This document shows, piece by piece, positions 9,801 through 17,872 of a stretch of 64,000 bases of DNA. A program made the position numbers and the translations under genes. A model generated the notes under the pieces. It was given only the letters and a program-made list of their open reading frames with translations. It was not told where the DNA came from and did no database searches. This stretch comes from Jiangella alkaliphila. GTDB lineage: Bacteria; Actinomycetota; Actinomycetes; Jiangellales; Jiangellaceae. The stretch lies in assembly GCF_900105925.1 (NCBI RefSeq), contig NZ_LT629791.1, positions 7,348,001 through 7,412,000 of the forward strand. Direction: 5' to 3'. Position 1 is the stretch's first letter, and the number at the start of each line of letters is the position of its first letter.

Positions 9801-10000
9801 CCGACCGTGACGTAGTGGTCGATCGGGTCGACGCCGGACGGGATCGGCTCGTCCAGCTGCTCGCGGTACCAGGCGGCGTCGAACAGCCCACTGGCACGGA
9901 TGGCCGACGCGATGCGGCGGCGCCGCGCGACGTCGTCGAGGTACGCCTGCGGCAGTACCTTCTTGACCAACCGACGGACCCTGCCGAGCGGCAGTTTCAT
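6830..10000 (-). CDS. Three-domain glycosyltransferase (GT2 - GT2-like - CgeB-type GT-B)
   Basis: A 1056-residue fusion. Residues 35-170 hold about three units of the form FD..Y, HY...G...G..P.PLFD. A full GT2 domain follows (about 222-440): VTVVIPTKD, VVDDGS (256-261), and DSD at 309-311. A second GT2-like domain (about 460-690) has lost its DxD (FLTPGGWVEPGW). From about 735 to the end is a GT-B domain of the CgeB type (IKIGAPD, WVISHPERV, VLNDHWDDMKAEGLMSNRLFD). Such fusions occur in actinobacterial polysaccharide loci and may add several sugars processively. The enzyme at 11201-14365 is its paralogue. The gene starts at ATG 10000; rmlD lies divergently 119 bases away. Confidence 0.85.
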   Translation of the reverse strand: MKLPLGRVRRLVKKVLPQAYLDDVARRRRIASAIRASGLFDAAWYREQLDEPIPSGVDPIDHYVTVGSATDVSPNPCFVSEWYRDHPDSPKKLDVSPFIHYVNRGIARGLSPHPLFDPEFYTERHPEAAKHRGGPLGHYLETGWKSGAQPSAAFDVEAYTTNFDDVQGAPLADFARRTRRLMQETRGWEHLPRTADTFDHDAAEAFKRRVIAEYAGRGEAPPLVTVVIPTKDRREGVLAAIDSVVAQTYRNWQLIVVDDGSTDGTAEAIEPLLADERIELVRRERAGGVSAARNAGLAQARGDYVAYLDSDNVWTPDFLEVMVAFVRTRSLRFGYAVSELVEEKKNGRRGYRSLPYNRAALVERNFIDCIVVLHERSLLDEVGAFDEDLRRNVDWDLFIRMSAVTDFELAPFIATVYDAWEERSDRITINELFGYRFVIRAKHLVDWAAVDAGLAGRRPGTVSVVIHAGDDAQAVTATVERLLDDGVDGAGGGDDLEVVVVDAKASEAEAMRLQFLPIRFPNVRVLRQTQRLSTELSRTIGAAQSTSETVVFLTPGGWVEPGWLGPLTTALSDGAAAAQPLVLLRDGTVWSAGVAFARGAHPHNLYQRFPGDAPEVVAPSSPAGLTPVALAVRAADFAAVRGFEPLFVNDPDNPDLSLRLARETGRPLRYVPDSQVALTEIPERRTTASAVTTATDNQELFTGRWKDTVAQDDVTVWGERGYAIVGYDGGATTHWGFDPIVVQDRPDRPLRWAIKIGAPDVARRTNWGDWHYAIGLKEALERLGHEAVIDAKRAWYRPTSRFDDVALVLRGVSVYTVNPQQINLSWVISHPERVTRRELASYDAVFAASTSLARRMSTDLGAPVRPLLQATDQYRFHPVPADPRRRHDVLFVGNARGMRASVGAALSAGIVPSVYGVRWRGLLPEGAWLGEYIPNEDLPAVYAGAGVVLNDHWDDMKAEGLMSNRLFDLAACGARVVTDVVPGVEEVFGDVVLTYSTPQELAAAVNLQLAETPERAAAREKLSELVRREHSFDARAEELVETVRKLQAERIVAGPA

Positions 10001-10119
10001 GCGACTAACTCCTCGGGAACGATCATGACCCTGGTGCCCCAGGCCATCGGACCCAAGTGCATCGGACGCGTGCGGACGCTCGATATCTTAGACGTTCGAC
10101 GACACTGGGAGGTGCCGAA

Positions 10120-10968
10120 GTGCGGTGGTTGATCACGGGTGCGGCGGGCATGCTGGGCCGTGACGTCGCGACGGTGCTGGACGACGCCGACGTCACCGCC
10201 CTGGGCCGGTCGCAGCTCGACATCACCGACGCCGCGGCGGTCGACGACGCGGTTCGCGGGCACGACGTCGTCGTCAACACCGCCGCGTGGACCGACGTCG
10301 ACGGCGCCGAGACGGCCGAGGCTGCGGCCGCGGCGGTCAACGGCACCGCACCGGCGCACCTGGCCGCGTCCTGCGCCCGCCACGGCGCCCGGCTGGTGCA
10401 CGTCTCGACCGACTACGTGTTCGACGGCGCCGCGACCACGCCGTACCCCGAGGACGCGCCCACCGCGCCCCGGTCGGCGTACGGACGCGGCAAGCTGGCC
10501 GGCGAGCGCGCGGTGCTGTCGGCGCTGCCCGACGCCGGCTACGTCGTCCGCACGGCCTGGCTCTACGGCGAGCACGGCGGCAACTTCGTCAAGACGATGG
10601 CCCGGCTCTCGGCCGCCCGCGAGACCCTCGACGTCGTCGACGACCAGCGCGGCCAGCCGACGTGGTCGATGGACGTCGCGACGGCCCTGGTCGGCCTCGT
10701 CCGCGCCGAGGCGCCGGCCGGCGTCTACCACGCCACGAACAGCGGCGAGACGACGTGGTTCGGCCTGGCCCGCGCGGTCTTCGCGCAACTGGGCCTCGAC
10801 CCCGAGCGGGTCCGGCCCACCACGACCGACAAGTTCCCGCGCCCGGCGCCGCGGCCCGCGTACTCCGTCCTCGGCCACGACGGCTGGGCCCGGGCCGGCC
10901 TGCCGCCGCTGCGCCCCTGGGACGAGGCGCTGGCAGCCGCAGCCCCCGCCGTCCTGCCCCAGCACTGA
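10120..10968 (+). CDS. rmlD: dTDP-4-dehydrorhamnose reductase
   Basis: A 282-residue short-chain reductase. It performs the last step to dTDP-L-rhamnose, reducing dTDP-4-keto-L-rhamnose with NAD(P)H. The GTG start at 10120 is preceded by GGGAGG with 7 bases between, and gives the canonical MRWLITGAAGMLG start with its nucleotide-binding glycines. The STDYVFDG strand (96-103) and the catalytic Tyr121/Lys125 pair in SAYGRGK are present. It sits between two giant glycosyltransferases. The other three rml genes lie 7-9 kb downstream. Confidence 0.95.
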   Translation: MRWLITGAAGMLGRDVATVLDDADVTALGRSQLDITDAAAVDDAVRGHDVVVNTAAWTDVDGAETAEAAAAAVNGTAPAHLAASCARHGARLVHVSTDYVFDGAATTPYPEDAPTAPRSAYGRGKLAGERAVLSALPDAGYVVRTAWLYGEHGGNFVKTMARLSAARETLDVVDDQRGQPTWSMDVATALVGLVRAEAPAGVYHATNSGETTWFGLARAVFAQLGLDPERVRPTTTDKFPRPAPRPAYSVLGHDGWARAGLPPLRPWDEALAAAAPAVLPQH

Positions 10969-11010
10969 CCGGGCGCTCTGCCCGACGCCCGGCGTGGTCC
11001 CACGCAGGAA

Positions 11011-11169
11011 GCATGCACCGCGTGCTTTGCAATGAGCACCAATACGCACCGCGTCGCGTCGAGCAGCGGCTCCGGCGGTCATGGCCCATCTCGACGCGAC
11101 GGGATCGGCGTCCGACGGACACGGCTCAGGTGGTGCGTAAAGGTGCTCATTGCAAAAGGGCCCGCATGC
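11011..11169. repeat. Long imperfect palindrome between convergent genes
   Basis: The arms TGCAATGAGCACC (from 11028) and GGTGCTCATTGCA (to 11153) are inverted copies. Outside them are GCATGC (11011 and 11164) and inside them TACGCACC/GGTGCGTA. A second perfect 11-base pair GTCGCGTCGAG (11053) / CTCGACGCGAC (11090) sits at the centre. The whole is about 159 bases and lies between the ends of rmlD and the minus-strand glycosyltransferase gene. It could be a two-way terminator, an RNA structure or a small palindromic mobile repeat. Confidence 0.65.
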
Positions 11170-11200
11170 GACTTCTGACATGAGCGAACCGGCCGCAATG

Positions 11201-14200
11201 TCAGTCGGCGTGCGAGCGGGCGGCCAGGGCGGCATCGAGTAGCACCCGGGCCCGGGCGTCGAACGAGTGCAGGGTCCGGACCTCCTCGGACACCAGCTTC
11301 AGCACCTCGGGCGGGCACAGCTCGTCCGGTTCCAGCGCGCACAGCGCCGCCAGCTCCTCCGGTGACGAGTACGTCCGCACGGCCGGCCCGAACAGCTCGG
11401 ACAGGCCCTCGATCGGGTCGCTGATCACCCGCCCGCCCGCCGCCACCACGTCGAAGACCCGGTTCGACACGAAGCCGTTCGCCCGCATGTCCGCCCAGTG
11501 GTCGTTGAGCACCACGCGGGCCCGCCCGTAGGCCGCGCCGGCCGCGTCGTTGGCCAGGTACTCGCCGCGCACGTACCGCGCGGGGATCGCGTCGCGCCAG
11601 TTCAGCCCGTACACGTGCAGGTCGACGCCGGCCAGGATGGCGTCGCGGACGATCGGCCGGACCTCGCCGCGCCGGCCGGAGCCGACGAACAGCACCGGAC
11701 CCGCCGCCGCGCCGGCCGCGCCGGGCTGGAACCGGGCCGGCTCGGTGGCCTGCAGCAGCGGTCGCACGTCCAGCCCCCATCGCTGCGACACCGACGCTGC
11801 CCACGGCACTGACGCCGCGAACACCGCGTCGTAGCGGCGTGCCTCGCTCGCGGTCACCGTGTCGGGGTGGCTGATCACCCAGAGCAGGTTGATGCGGCCG
11901 GGACCGGGCGCGTACGGCTCCAGCCCGCGCAACGTGAGTGTGACGTCGTCGAGGTAGCCGGTGGGGCGGTCGAAGGCCAGCCTGCGGTCGACGACGACCT
12001 GCTGGCCGAGCCGGCGCAGCGCGGCCGCGAGGTCGCGGGCGAAGTGCACGTCGCCCCAGGTGTCGCCCCGTGGGCCGGCGTGCGCGCCGATCTTGACCGC
12101 CCAGCGCAGCGCCGGCGACGCCGGGCGGACCAGCACCGGCACCGCCGTCCGCAGCCCGGCCGGGTCGACGACGCCCGGCTGCACGTGCGCCACCGCGAAC
12201 CCGGCGTCCTCGTACCGGCTCAGCTCCGACGCCGGCAGCCGGCCGGCCCAGCGCGCCTCGAAGGCCAGCCGGTTCGCGCCGCCGAAGGCCGACCGGCCCG
12301 GCGTCTTGCTCTCGTGGTGCTCGACGACGGACCCGGTGACGACGGCGAACCGGCCGCCCAACTCCTCGCCGGCGCGCAGGCACAGGTCGATGTCCTCGCA
12401 GCCGTTGATGTACATCGGGTCTAAGCCGCGCAGCGCGACGACGTCGGCGGCCCGCATGGCCAGGGCAGCGGCGGTGACGGCGGTGAAGCCGCTCATCGTG
12501 CCGAGCGCCTGCGCGTCCTCGGCCGGATGGTGGGCCAGGAAGGCGTGCGGGAAGCTGTCGCCGCCGGCGAAGATGGTGCCGGCCGACTGGATCGTCCCGT
12601 CGGGGTACACCAGCAGCGGCTGCGCCCCGATGACGGCGTCGTCGTCGAGCGCGCCGACCAGCGGCCGCAGCCAACCGGGGCGTACGACGGTGTCGTTGTT
12701 GAGGAACACGACGGCGGCGCCGGTGGAATGCGCGAACGCCAGGTTCGAGCCGAGTGCGAAGTTGAGGTTGCGGGCCGCCCGCACCACCGTCACCTCGCGC
12801 GACGCGGCGAACCGGGCCGCCAGGATCGCGGAGACCGCCCGCCGCGACCCGTTGTCGACCACGACCACCTCGACGTCGTCGCCCTCGTCCGCCGCCGCGG
12901 CCAGCACCGACGCCACCGCGTCCGCCGTCATGCGCCAGTCCTGGAAGGTCGGGACCAGCACCGACACCCGCCCGGGCACGCGGGTGTCCAGCCCGGCGGC
13001 GACGGCGGCCCAGTCCACGTGGTGCTTGGCCAGCACGACGTACTCCCAGCCCGGCGCCTCGGTCAGCGTGATCCGGTCCTGGCTCGCCGCCGTCCCACCC
13101 ACCGCTCCGCCGACGAACGGCAGCAGCCGCAGCGACGTCTCGCCGGCGATCCGGATCACGAAGTCGTGGTCGACCCAGCGGCGCAGCGACTCGTCGAACC
13201 CGCCGATGGCCGTCAGCACAGACCGCTCGACCACCAGCGAGATCATGTTCACGTGGTTCTTGACCAGCAGATGGTCCTGCGTGCCGTCGAAGGCGAGGTA
13301 CCGCAGCGGCGCGTCCGCCCCGTGGTCCAAGACGGCGTGCGCGGCCCGCAGGCCGTCGGCGGCCATCGCCTTCACCGCCAGCTCCAGGAAACGCGGGCGG
13401 TACAGGTCGTCGGAGTCGAGGAAGGCGACGTAGCGGCCGCGGGCCGCCGCGATCCCGGTGTTGCGGGCGGCGCACACCCCGCGCCACGGACGGGCCAGCA
13501 CCCGGACCCGGTAGTCGCGGCCGGCCAGCTCCCGCAGCACGTCCGGCGTCTCGTCGTCGGACCCGTCGTCGACGACGATCAGCTCGAGGTCGCGCAGGCT
13601 CTGCCGTAGCACCGACGCGACCGCCGCCCGGATCTGCGCCGGCCGGTTCCGGACCGCGATGACGACGCTGACCAGTGGCCCGTCCTCGCCGGACGGCAGC
13701 GGCAGCCGGGACGTCCGGGTGATCCAGTCCAGCTCCGCGGCCGTATCGAGCTGCTCGCTCAGCCGCGTGCCGTGGCCGACGTCGTGCTGCTCACGCCACC
13801 GCCGGGCGGCCGCGACCGCCCGGTCCCGGACCACGCCCAGCCCCGGCACGGCGCCGACATGGTCGGGCCGCACCGGCAGCGGCGTCTCCGGACCGGCCCA
13901 GGAGAGGAAGTGGCCGAGCACGCCCCCCGGGTGCTCGGCCGCCTCGGGGCGCCGCTCGAGATACGTCGCGACGTCGAACAGCGGCCCCAGCGCGCCCGTC
14001 GTGGCCAGGCGCGCGCGACGGAACGGGTCGACCCCCTTGCGCGCCCGGTACTTCGGGTCGTGGAACTCCGGCTCGTACAACGGATGCGGCGAGAGCCCGC
14101 GCTGCAGCCCCCAGCGCAGGTAGTGCCGGGCCGCGACGGCGTCGTCGGCGAACTCCTTGCCGGCCTGGGCGGCGTAGAACTCCCGGTCCAGCACGTTCCA

Positions 14201-14365
14201 GGTGAGGAACTCCTCGACCGGCTCGACGCGGACCCGCCGCTTCGGCGGCCACGGGCCCAGCGGCCGGCCGACCCGGCGCCGATACGCCCGGAGGCCGGCA
14301 CCCAGCGCCACCCGCCGCCGGAGCAGCCCCGAGCGCACCTGCCTGATCCCGCTGACTCTGCCCAA
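11201..14365 (-). CDS. Three-domain glycosyltransferase (GT2 - GT2 - CgeB-type GT-B)
   Basis: A 1054-residue paralogue of the enzyme at 6830-10000. A TTG start at 14365 is used, with GGAAGG about 9 bases before it. The N-terminal HY...G...G..PHPL units (about 58-155) are more worn than in the paralogue. GT2 domain 1 (about 228-440) has VVDDGS and DSDD at 317-320. GT2 domain 2 (about 455-690) keeps VVDNGS and a FLNND metal site, so unlike its paralogue it looks active. The C-terminal GT-B part (about 745-1054) has LRWAVKIGAH, LLWVISHPDTV and VLNDHWADMRANGFVSNRVFD. It is the last gene of a run that begins at rmlA. Confidence 0.85.
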   Translation of the reverse strand: MGRVSGIRQVRSGLLRRRVALGAGLRAYRRRVGRPLGPWPPKRRVRVEPVEEFLTWNVLDREFYAAQAGKEFADDAVAARHYLRWGLQRGLSPHPLYEPEFHDPKYRARKGVDPFRRARLATTGALGPLFDVATYLERRPEAAEHPGGVLGHFLSWAGPETPLPVRPDHVGAVPGLGVVRDRAVAAARRWREQHDVGHGTRLSEQLDTAAELDWITRTSRLPLPSGEDGPLVSVVIAVRNRPAQIRAAVASVLRQSLRDLELIVVDDGSDDETPDVLRELAGRDYRVRVLARPWRGVCAARNTGIAAARGRYVAFLDSDDLYRPRFLELAVKAMAADGLRAAHAVLDHGADAPLRYLAFDGTQDHLLVKNHVNMISLVVERSVLTAIGGFDESLRRWVDHDFVIRIAGETSLRLLPFVGGAVGGTAASQDRITLTEAPGWEYVVLAKHHVDWAAVAAGLDTRVPGRVSVLVPTFQDWRMTADAVASVLAAAADEGDDVEVVVVDNGSRRAVSAILAARFAASREVTVVRAARNLNFALGSNLAFAHSTGAAVVFLNNDTVVRPGWLRPLVGALDDDAVIGAQPLLVYPDGTIQSAGTIFAGGDSFPHAFLAHHPAEDAQALGTMSGFTAVTAAALAMRAADVVALRGLDPMYINGCEDIDLCLRAGEELGGRFAVVTGSVVEHHESKTPGRSAFGGANRLAFEARWAGRLPASELSRYEDAGFAVAHVQPGVVDPAGLRTAVPVLVRPASPALRWAVKIGAHAGPRGDTWGDVHFARDLAAALRRLGQQVVVDRRLAFDRPTGYLDDVTLTLRGLEPYAPGPGRINLLWVISHPDTVTASEARRYDAVFAASVPWAASVSQRWGLDVRPLLQATEPARFQPGAAGAAAGPVLFVGSGRRGEVRPIVRDAILAGVDLHVYGLNWRDAIPARYVRGEYLANDAAGAAYGRARVVLNDHWADMRANGFVSNRVFDVVAAGGRVISDPIEGLSELFGPAVRTYSSPEELAALCALEPDELCPPEVLKLVSEEVRTLHSFDARARVLLDAALAARSHAD

Positions 14366-14522
14366 AGCCGGCCACCTTCCCGTGCCGTCCGCCGCGTTCT
14401 GGCGGCGGACGCTACGGGCCGTTCGGGCTCGTTCCGTTTCGCCCCGATTTCCCGGACGTCACCGACCCCCGGCCCTCGGACCGGAAGACGCGCGGGCCGG
14501 GCCTGTGGGTTGCCCGGGAGGG

Positions 14523-14900
14523 CTAGGACGAGCGCAGCAGCAGACTGAGCGAGCTGTGGGTGGCGAGGCCGCCCAGGGCGTTCAGCGCCCGGAACGTCAG
14601 TGTGACGTCGACGGTGGCGGGCGAGTCGAAGCGGACCCGGAAGCCGCCGTCCTGACGCGGCTCGCCGGTGAGCTGGTGGACGGGGAGGTCCAGCTCGACC
14701 CCGCGGACCGGGTCGCTCTCGATGGTCAGCGGGCCGGTCACGTAGCCGTCGTTGACGATGGTGACGTCGATCGTGTGCCAGTCGCCCGGTGCCAGCGCGC
14801 CCAGCCGGGTCGCGGTGCGGGCGACGTTGACCCGCGCCTCCGGGTTGACGCTGACCGAGATCGGGGCCGTGGTGTCGACCGGACCGCAGCAGTGCTCCAT
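14523..14900 (-). CDS. Small protein, possible beta-sandwich domain, unknown function
   Basis: A 125-residue protein whose ATG overlaps the stop of the upstream metallohydrolase gene (TGATG), so it is translationally coupled. The sequence (DWHTIDVTIVNDGYVTGPLTIES, then FDSPATVDVTLTFRALN) has the alternating pattern of an Ig-like beta sandwich. No signal peptide is visible. Its tight coupling suggests that it works with, or is an accessory domain of, the metallohydrolase. I do not recognise a family. Confidence 0.7.
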   Translation of the reverse strand: MEHCCGPVDTTAPISVSVNPEARVNVARTATRLGALAPGDWHTIDVTIVNDGYVTGPLTIESDPVRGVELDLPVHQLTGEPRQDGGFRVRFDSPATVDVTLTFRALNALGGLATHSSLSLLLRSS

Positions 14901-17209
14901 CAGTCGGCCTCGCATTCGTCGCGCCGGGTCAGGTAGACGGCCTGCGCGGCGTCGTACGCCGCTCGCGCGTCGGCCCGCTCGGCCTCGCGGATGAACCCGG
15001 ACTTCGCCGCCCACAGCGCGTCGACCGAGTCGTGCAGCCACTGGGCGCTGCGCTTGGAGGCGCGGATCGGCCGGCCGCCGGCCTCGACGAAGACCGGCTG
15101 GGTGTGCACGCTGCGCAGGATCCGCAGCGCCACCCACGACGAGCGCTCCAGCGTGACGTCGAACGCCACGTCCCGCTCGACGCCGTCCGCGAGCACCCAC
15201 TGCGAGGCCACCGCGACGCCGTTCACCACCAGCTCCAGCAGCACCTCGCGGCTCTCGCCGAGGCGAGCCCGCTCCAGGTGCCAGCCGACTGGCGCGCTGT
15301 AGGCGGGACGGCCCGGCTCGGGCGGCGGTGGCGGCTGCTCGGGCAGCCACGCGGCGACCGTCGCCGTCACCCGGACGGCGCCCGGCGCCGCAGCTGCGTG
15401 CTCGCGCGCCACCTCGCCGTCGACGGCGAGGTCGAACACGTGGCTGCGGCCGTCGCCGAAGTACGACGCGCCGTCCTTCAGCCCGGCGATCCACGTCTCC
15501 AGCGCCTGTGGCCCCTGCGGCGGCGACGGCAGCCGGACGTAGGTGCGCCCGACGCCCGGGCCCTCGTCGTAGATGCACGGGTAGTCGGTCTCGCCTAGCA
15601 TCAACGTGCGGAAACCCACGTTGAGCAGGTGGTACCAGATGTTCAGCTCGGCCGCCGGGGCCAGCTCGGCGCCGGCCTGGAAGTCGGCGGCGCCCAGCGG
15701 CACGTCGACGATGATCTCGTTGGACCCGATCGAGTGGAACCCGGGGACGACGTAGTTGGGCAGCTCGTCGGTGCCGGCGGCCAGCCCGAGTCCGCAGTGC
15801 GCGTAGCCGACCAGGGCGTTCTGCGAGTGGCCCCAGCGCATGATCGGCAGGTTCCAGGACGGCCAGTCCTCGATCAGCTCGGTGCCCGGGTAGTCCTGGT
15901 CGGTCAGCCCGAGCAGGATGACGTGCCCGGAGTGGCTGGACGGGAAACCGGACACCTCCACGTCGTAGCGCAGCAGGCTCTGGCCGTCGCGGTCGGTCTT
16001 CTGCGGCTCCCAGGTCATGCCCTGGGCCCGCTGCATGGCCGGGTTCTCCAGCAACGCCGGCGGACTGATCGACTCGCCGCTGAAGAACTGCTTCTGGTGG
16101 TAGTAGCAGGGACCCCAGGTCAGCACGCTGCCCAGCCACAGGCCCTCGCCGCGGACGTGCCTGATCATCGTCTCCGGCGTCACGCCCTCGCTCGGCACGT
16201 TGTAGTGCGAGCAGCCGCCGGCGTGGATGTGCGGGTCGCCGGAGTAGTAGCCGTGCCCGGCCGGGTCGATCCAGCGGTCCAGCCGTAGGTCGACGGCGTC
16301 AGTGGCGGCCTCGACGTGGACGTCCACCTGGGCCTCGCGGTACTCCGGCCCGCGCCGCGCGGTGATCTCGTACCGCCCCTCCGGCAGCCGGATCACTTCG
16401 CCGGTGGCGCGGTACACGTGCTCGTGGAAGAACATGTCCGGCGCCAGGCGCATCGCCGTCGACGGGTACGACCGGCCCTGGGCGTCGCGCACGGTGATGG
16501 CTGCGACGCTGCTGGCGCCGTCGGGCTCGCGGACGTCGAACCGGATCTCCCGCGCCGCAGTGCAGTCGAACTCGAAGCTCGCGCCGTAGTCGCGAGGGTC
16601 GAACATCATCCGGCGGCCGGCCAGGTGCTCCGGCGGGCGGGTCAGGCTCTCCGGCGACTCCTGGACGGCCGCGGCGAACGTCAGCCCGCCCTTGCGCGGG
16701 CCGGCCTCGCGGCTGTACACGCTGACGACCAGGTACTCGGCCTCCAGCCCGGACAGGTCGCCGGACGACGCGAGCTTCGCCTGCAGCCAGGCGCCCTCGA
16801 TGCGCGGCACGCTGTCGAGGGTGTCGGGCAGGACGGTGCGGGCGGCGTGGCTCTTCTGGTCGATGATCCCGAACACGCCGGGGGTCATGCCGTGCAGCCG
16901 CGCCTCGATGCGGTGCGGGTTCGCGACCCGGACCAGGAAACTGCGCCAGCCGTGCTGGACCAGCCGCGGCGGCGCCGCGCCGGGCGAGCTCGTGGTCTCG
17001 GCCCGCTCGTCGACATGCACGTCGACGAGTACGTGCGGGCGCAGCAGCGCCTCGGCCTCGGCGACGACCTCGGCGTCGGGGCGCCGGTCGGCCGCCAGCT
17101 CTGTCAGCCGGGCGGTGACGTCGTCGGGCAGCGGGTCGCCGAGGTCACGCATGGCGCGAGCGGCGCGGTTGGCGGAGGCGAGCAGGGGCTGGGCAGCGGG
17201 CTCGGACAC
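14900..17209 (-). CDS. CehA/McbA-family metallohydrolase (PHP-like)
   Basis: A 769-residue protein from GTG 17209, with AGGAGG 5 bases before it. The first 300 residues look like beta-rich accessory domains. The catalytic part starts at SGDPHIHAGGCSHY with Asp325, His327 and His329, the first metal ligands of a PHP-type site. Further His-containing motifs follow (SSHSGHVILLG, YAHCGLG). It resembles the CehA/McbA metallohydrolases, some of which cleave carbamate or phosphodiester substrates. There is no signal peptide. It sits directly behind rmlC, 33 bases away, so it belongs to the rhamnose operon; its substrate is unknown. Confidence 0.75.
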   Translation of the reverse strand: MSEPAAQPLLASANRAARAMRDLGDPLPDDVTARLTELAADRRPDAEVVAEAEALLRPHVLVDVHVDERAETTSSPGAAPPRLVQHGWRSFLVRVANPHRIEARLHGMTPGVFGIIDQKSHAARTVLPDTLDSVPRIEGAWLQAKLASSGDLSGLEAEYLVVSVYSREAGPRKGGLTFAAAVQESPESLTRPPEHLAGRRMMFDPRDYGASFEFDCTAAREIRFDVREPDGASSVAAITVRDAQGRSYPSTAMRLAPDMFFHEHVYRATGEVIRLPEGRYEITARRGPEYREAQVDVHVEAATDAVDLRLDRWIDPAGHGYYSGDPHIHAGGCSHYNVPSEGVTPETMIRHVRGEGLWLGSVLTWGPCYYHQKQFFSGESISPPALLENPAMQRAQGMTWEPQKTDRDGQSLLRYDVEVSGFPSSHSGHVILLGLTDQDYPGTELIEDWPSWNLPIMRWGHSQNALVGYAHCGLGLAAGTDELPNYVVPGFHSIGSNEIIVDVPLGAADFQAGAELAPAAELNIWYHLLNVGFRTLMLGETDYPCIYDEGPGVGRTYVRLPSPPQGPQALETWIAGLKDGASYFGDGRSHVFDLAVDGEVAREHAAAAPGAVRVTATVAAWLPEQPPPPPEPGRPAYSAPVGWHLERARLGESREVLLELVVNGVAVASQWVLADGVERDVAFDVTLERSSWVALRILRSVHTQPVFVEAGGRPIRASKRSAQWLHDSVDALWAAKSGFIREAERADARAAYDAAQAVYLTRRDECEAD

Positions 17210-17242
17210 CGAGTCCTCCTGTCGGCGGGGGTCCGATCGACG

Positions 17243-17872
17243 CTACCTCGCGGCGAGGGCCGCGTAGAACTCAATTGTTGCGGCGTAGTCCGGCAGCAGC
17301 CCGGCCTCGCGCGCGGCGGCCAGCGACGGCGCGTCGCGGTCCTTGCCGGACAGGATCGGCGTGATCGGCCGGCCGTCGCGGGCGGTCGCCGGCCAGTCGA
17401 TGCCCAGCTCGGGGTCGAGCGGGTCGATGCCGTGCTCGCGGCCGGGCGCGTACGGGGTCGTGCACAGGTACATGACGGCGGAGTCGTCGGCCAGCGAGAG
17501 GAACGCGTGCCCGAGCCCCTCCGCCACGTACACCGAGCGCCGGTCGGCGTCGTCGAGCAGCACTGAGTCCCACGCGCCGAACGTCGGCGACCCCACCCGG
17601 ATGTCGACCACGACGTCGAGGACGGCGCCGCTGACGCAGGTGACGTACTTCGCCTGGCTGGGCGGGACGTCGGCGAAGTGCAGTCCGCGCAGCACACCGG
17701 CGGCCGAGACGGACAGGTTGGTCTGGACGATGTCGGGACGGTGGCCGACATGCGGCGCCAGCAGGTCGCCGCGGAAGGACTCGAGGAAGACGCCGCGGGA
17801 GTCGCCGAACTGCTGCGGCGTCACGACCCACGAGCCGGGCACCGACAGCGGCTCGACCTTCGGCCCGCTCAT
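17243..17872 (-). CDS. rmlC: dTDP-4-dehydrorhamnose 3,5-epimerase
   Basis: A 209-residue cupin-fold epimerase making dTDP-4-keto-L-rhamnose from the 6-deoxy-4-keto-glucose form. The catalytic base His65 sits in VLRGLHF and Lys75 in QAKYV. The expected [16 protein letters not shown] and DPELGIDWP stretches are present. Its start overlaps the rmlA stop by 4 bases (ATGA). The order rmlA-rmlC, then the metallohydrolase, is one operon on this strand. Confidence 0.95.
   Translation of the reverse strand: MSGPKVEPLSVPGSWVVTPQQFGDSRGVFLESFRGDLLAPHVGHRPDIVQTNLSVSAAGVLRGLHFADVPPSQAKYVTCVSGAVLDVVVDIRVGSPTFGAWDSVLLDDADRRSVYVAEGLGHAFLSLADDSAVMYLCTTPYAPGREHGIDPLDPELGIDWPATARDGRPITPILSGKDRDAPSLAAAREAGLLPDYAATIEFYAALAAR

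Noticed and set aside
6911..10132. 1073-codon open frame on the plus strand opposite the giant glycosyltransferase
   Set aside because: Low-complexity translation with no motif; the minus-strand frame has three recognisable domains.
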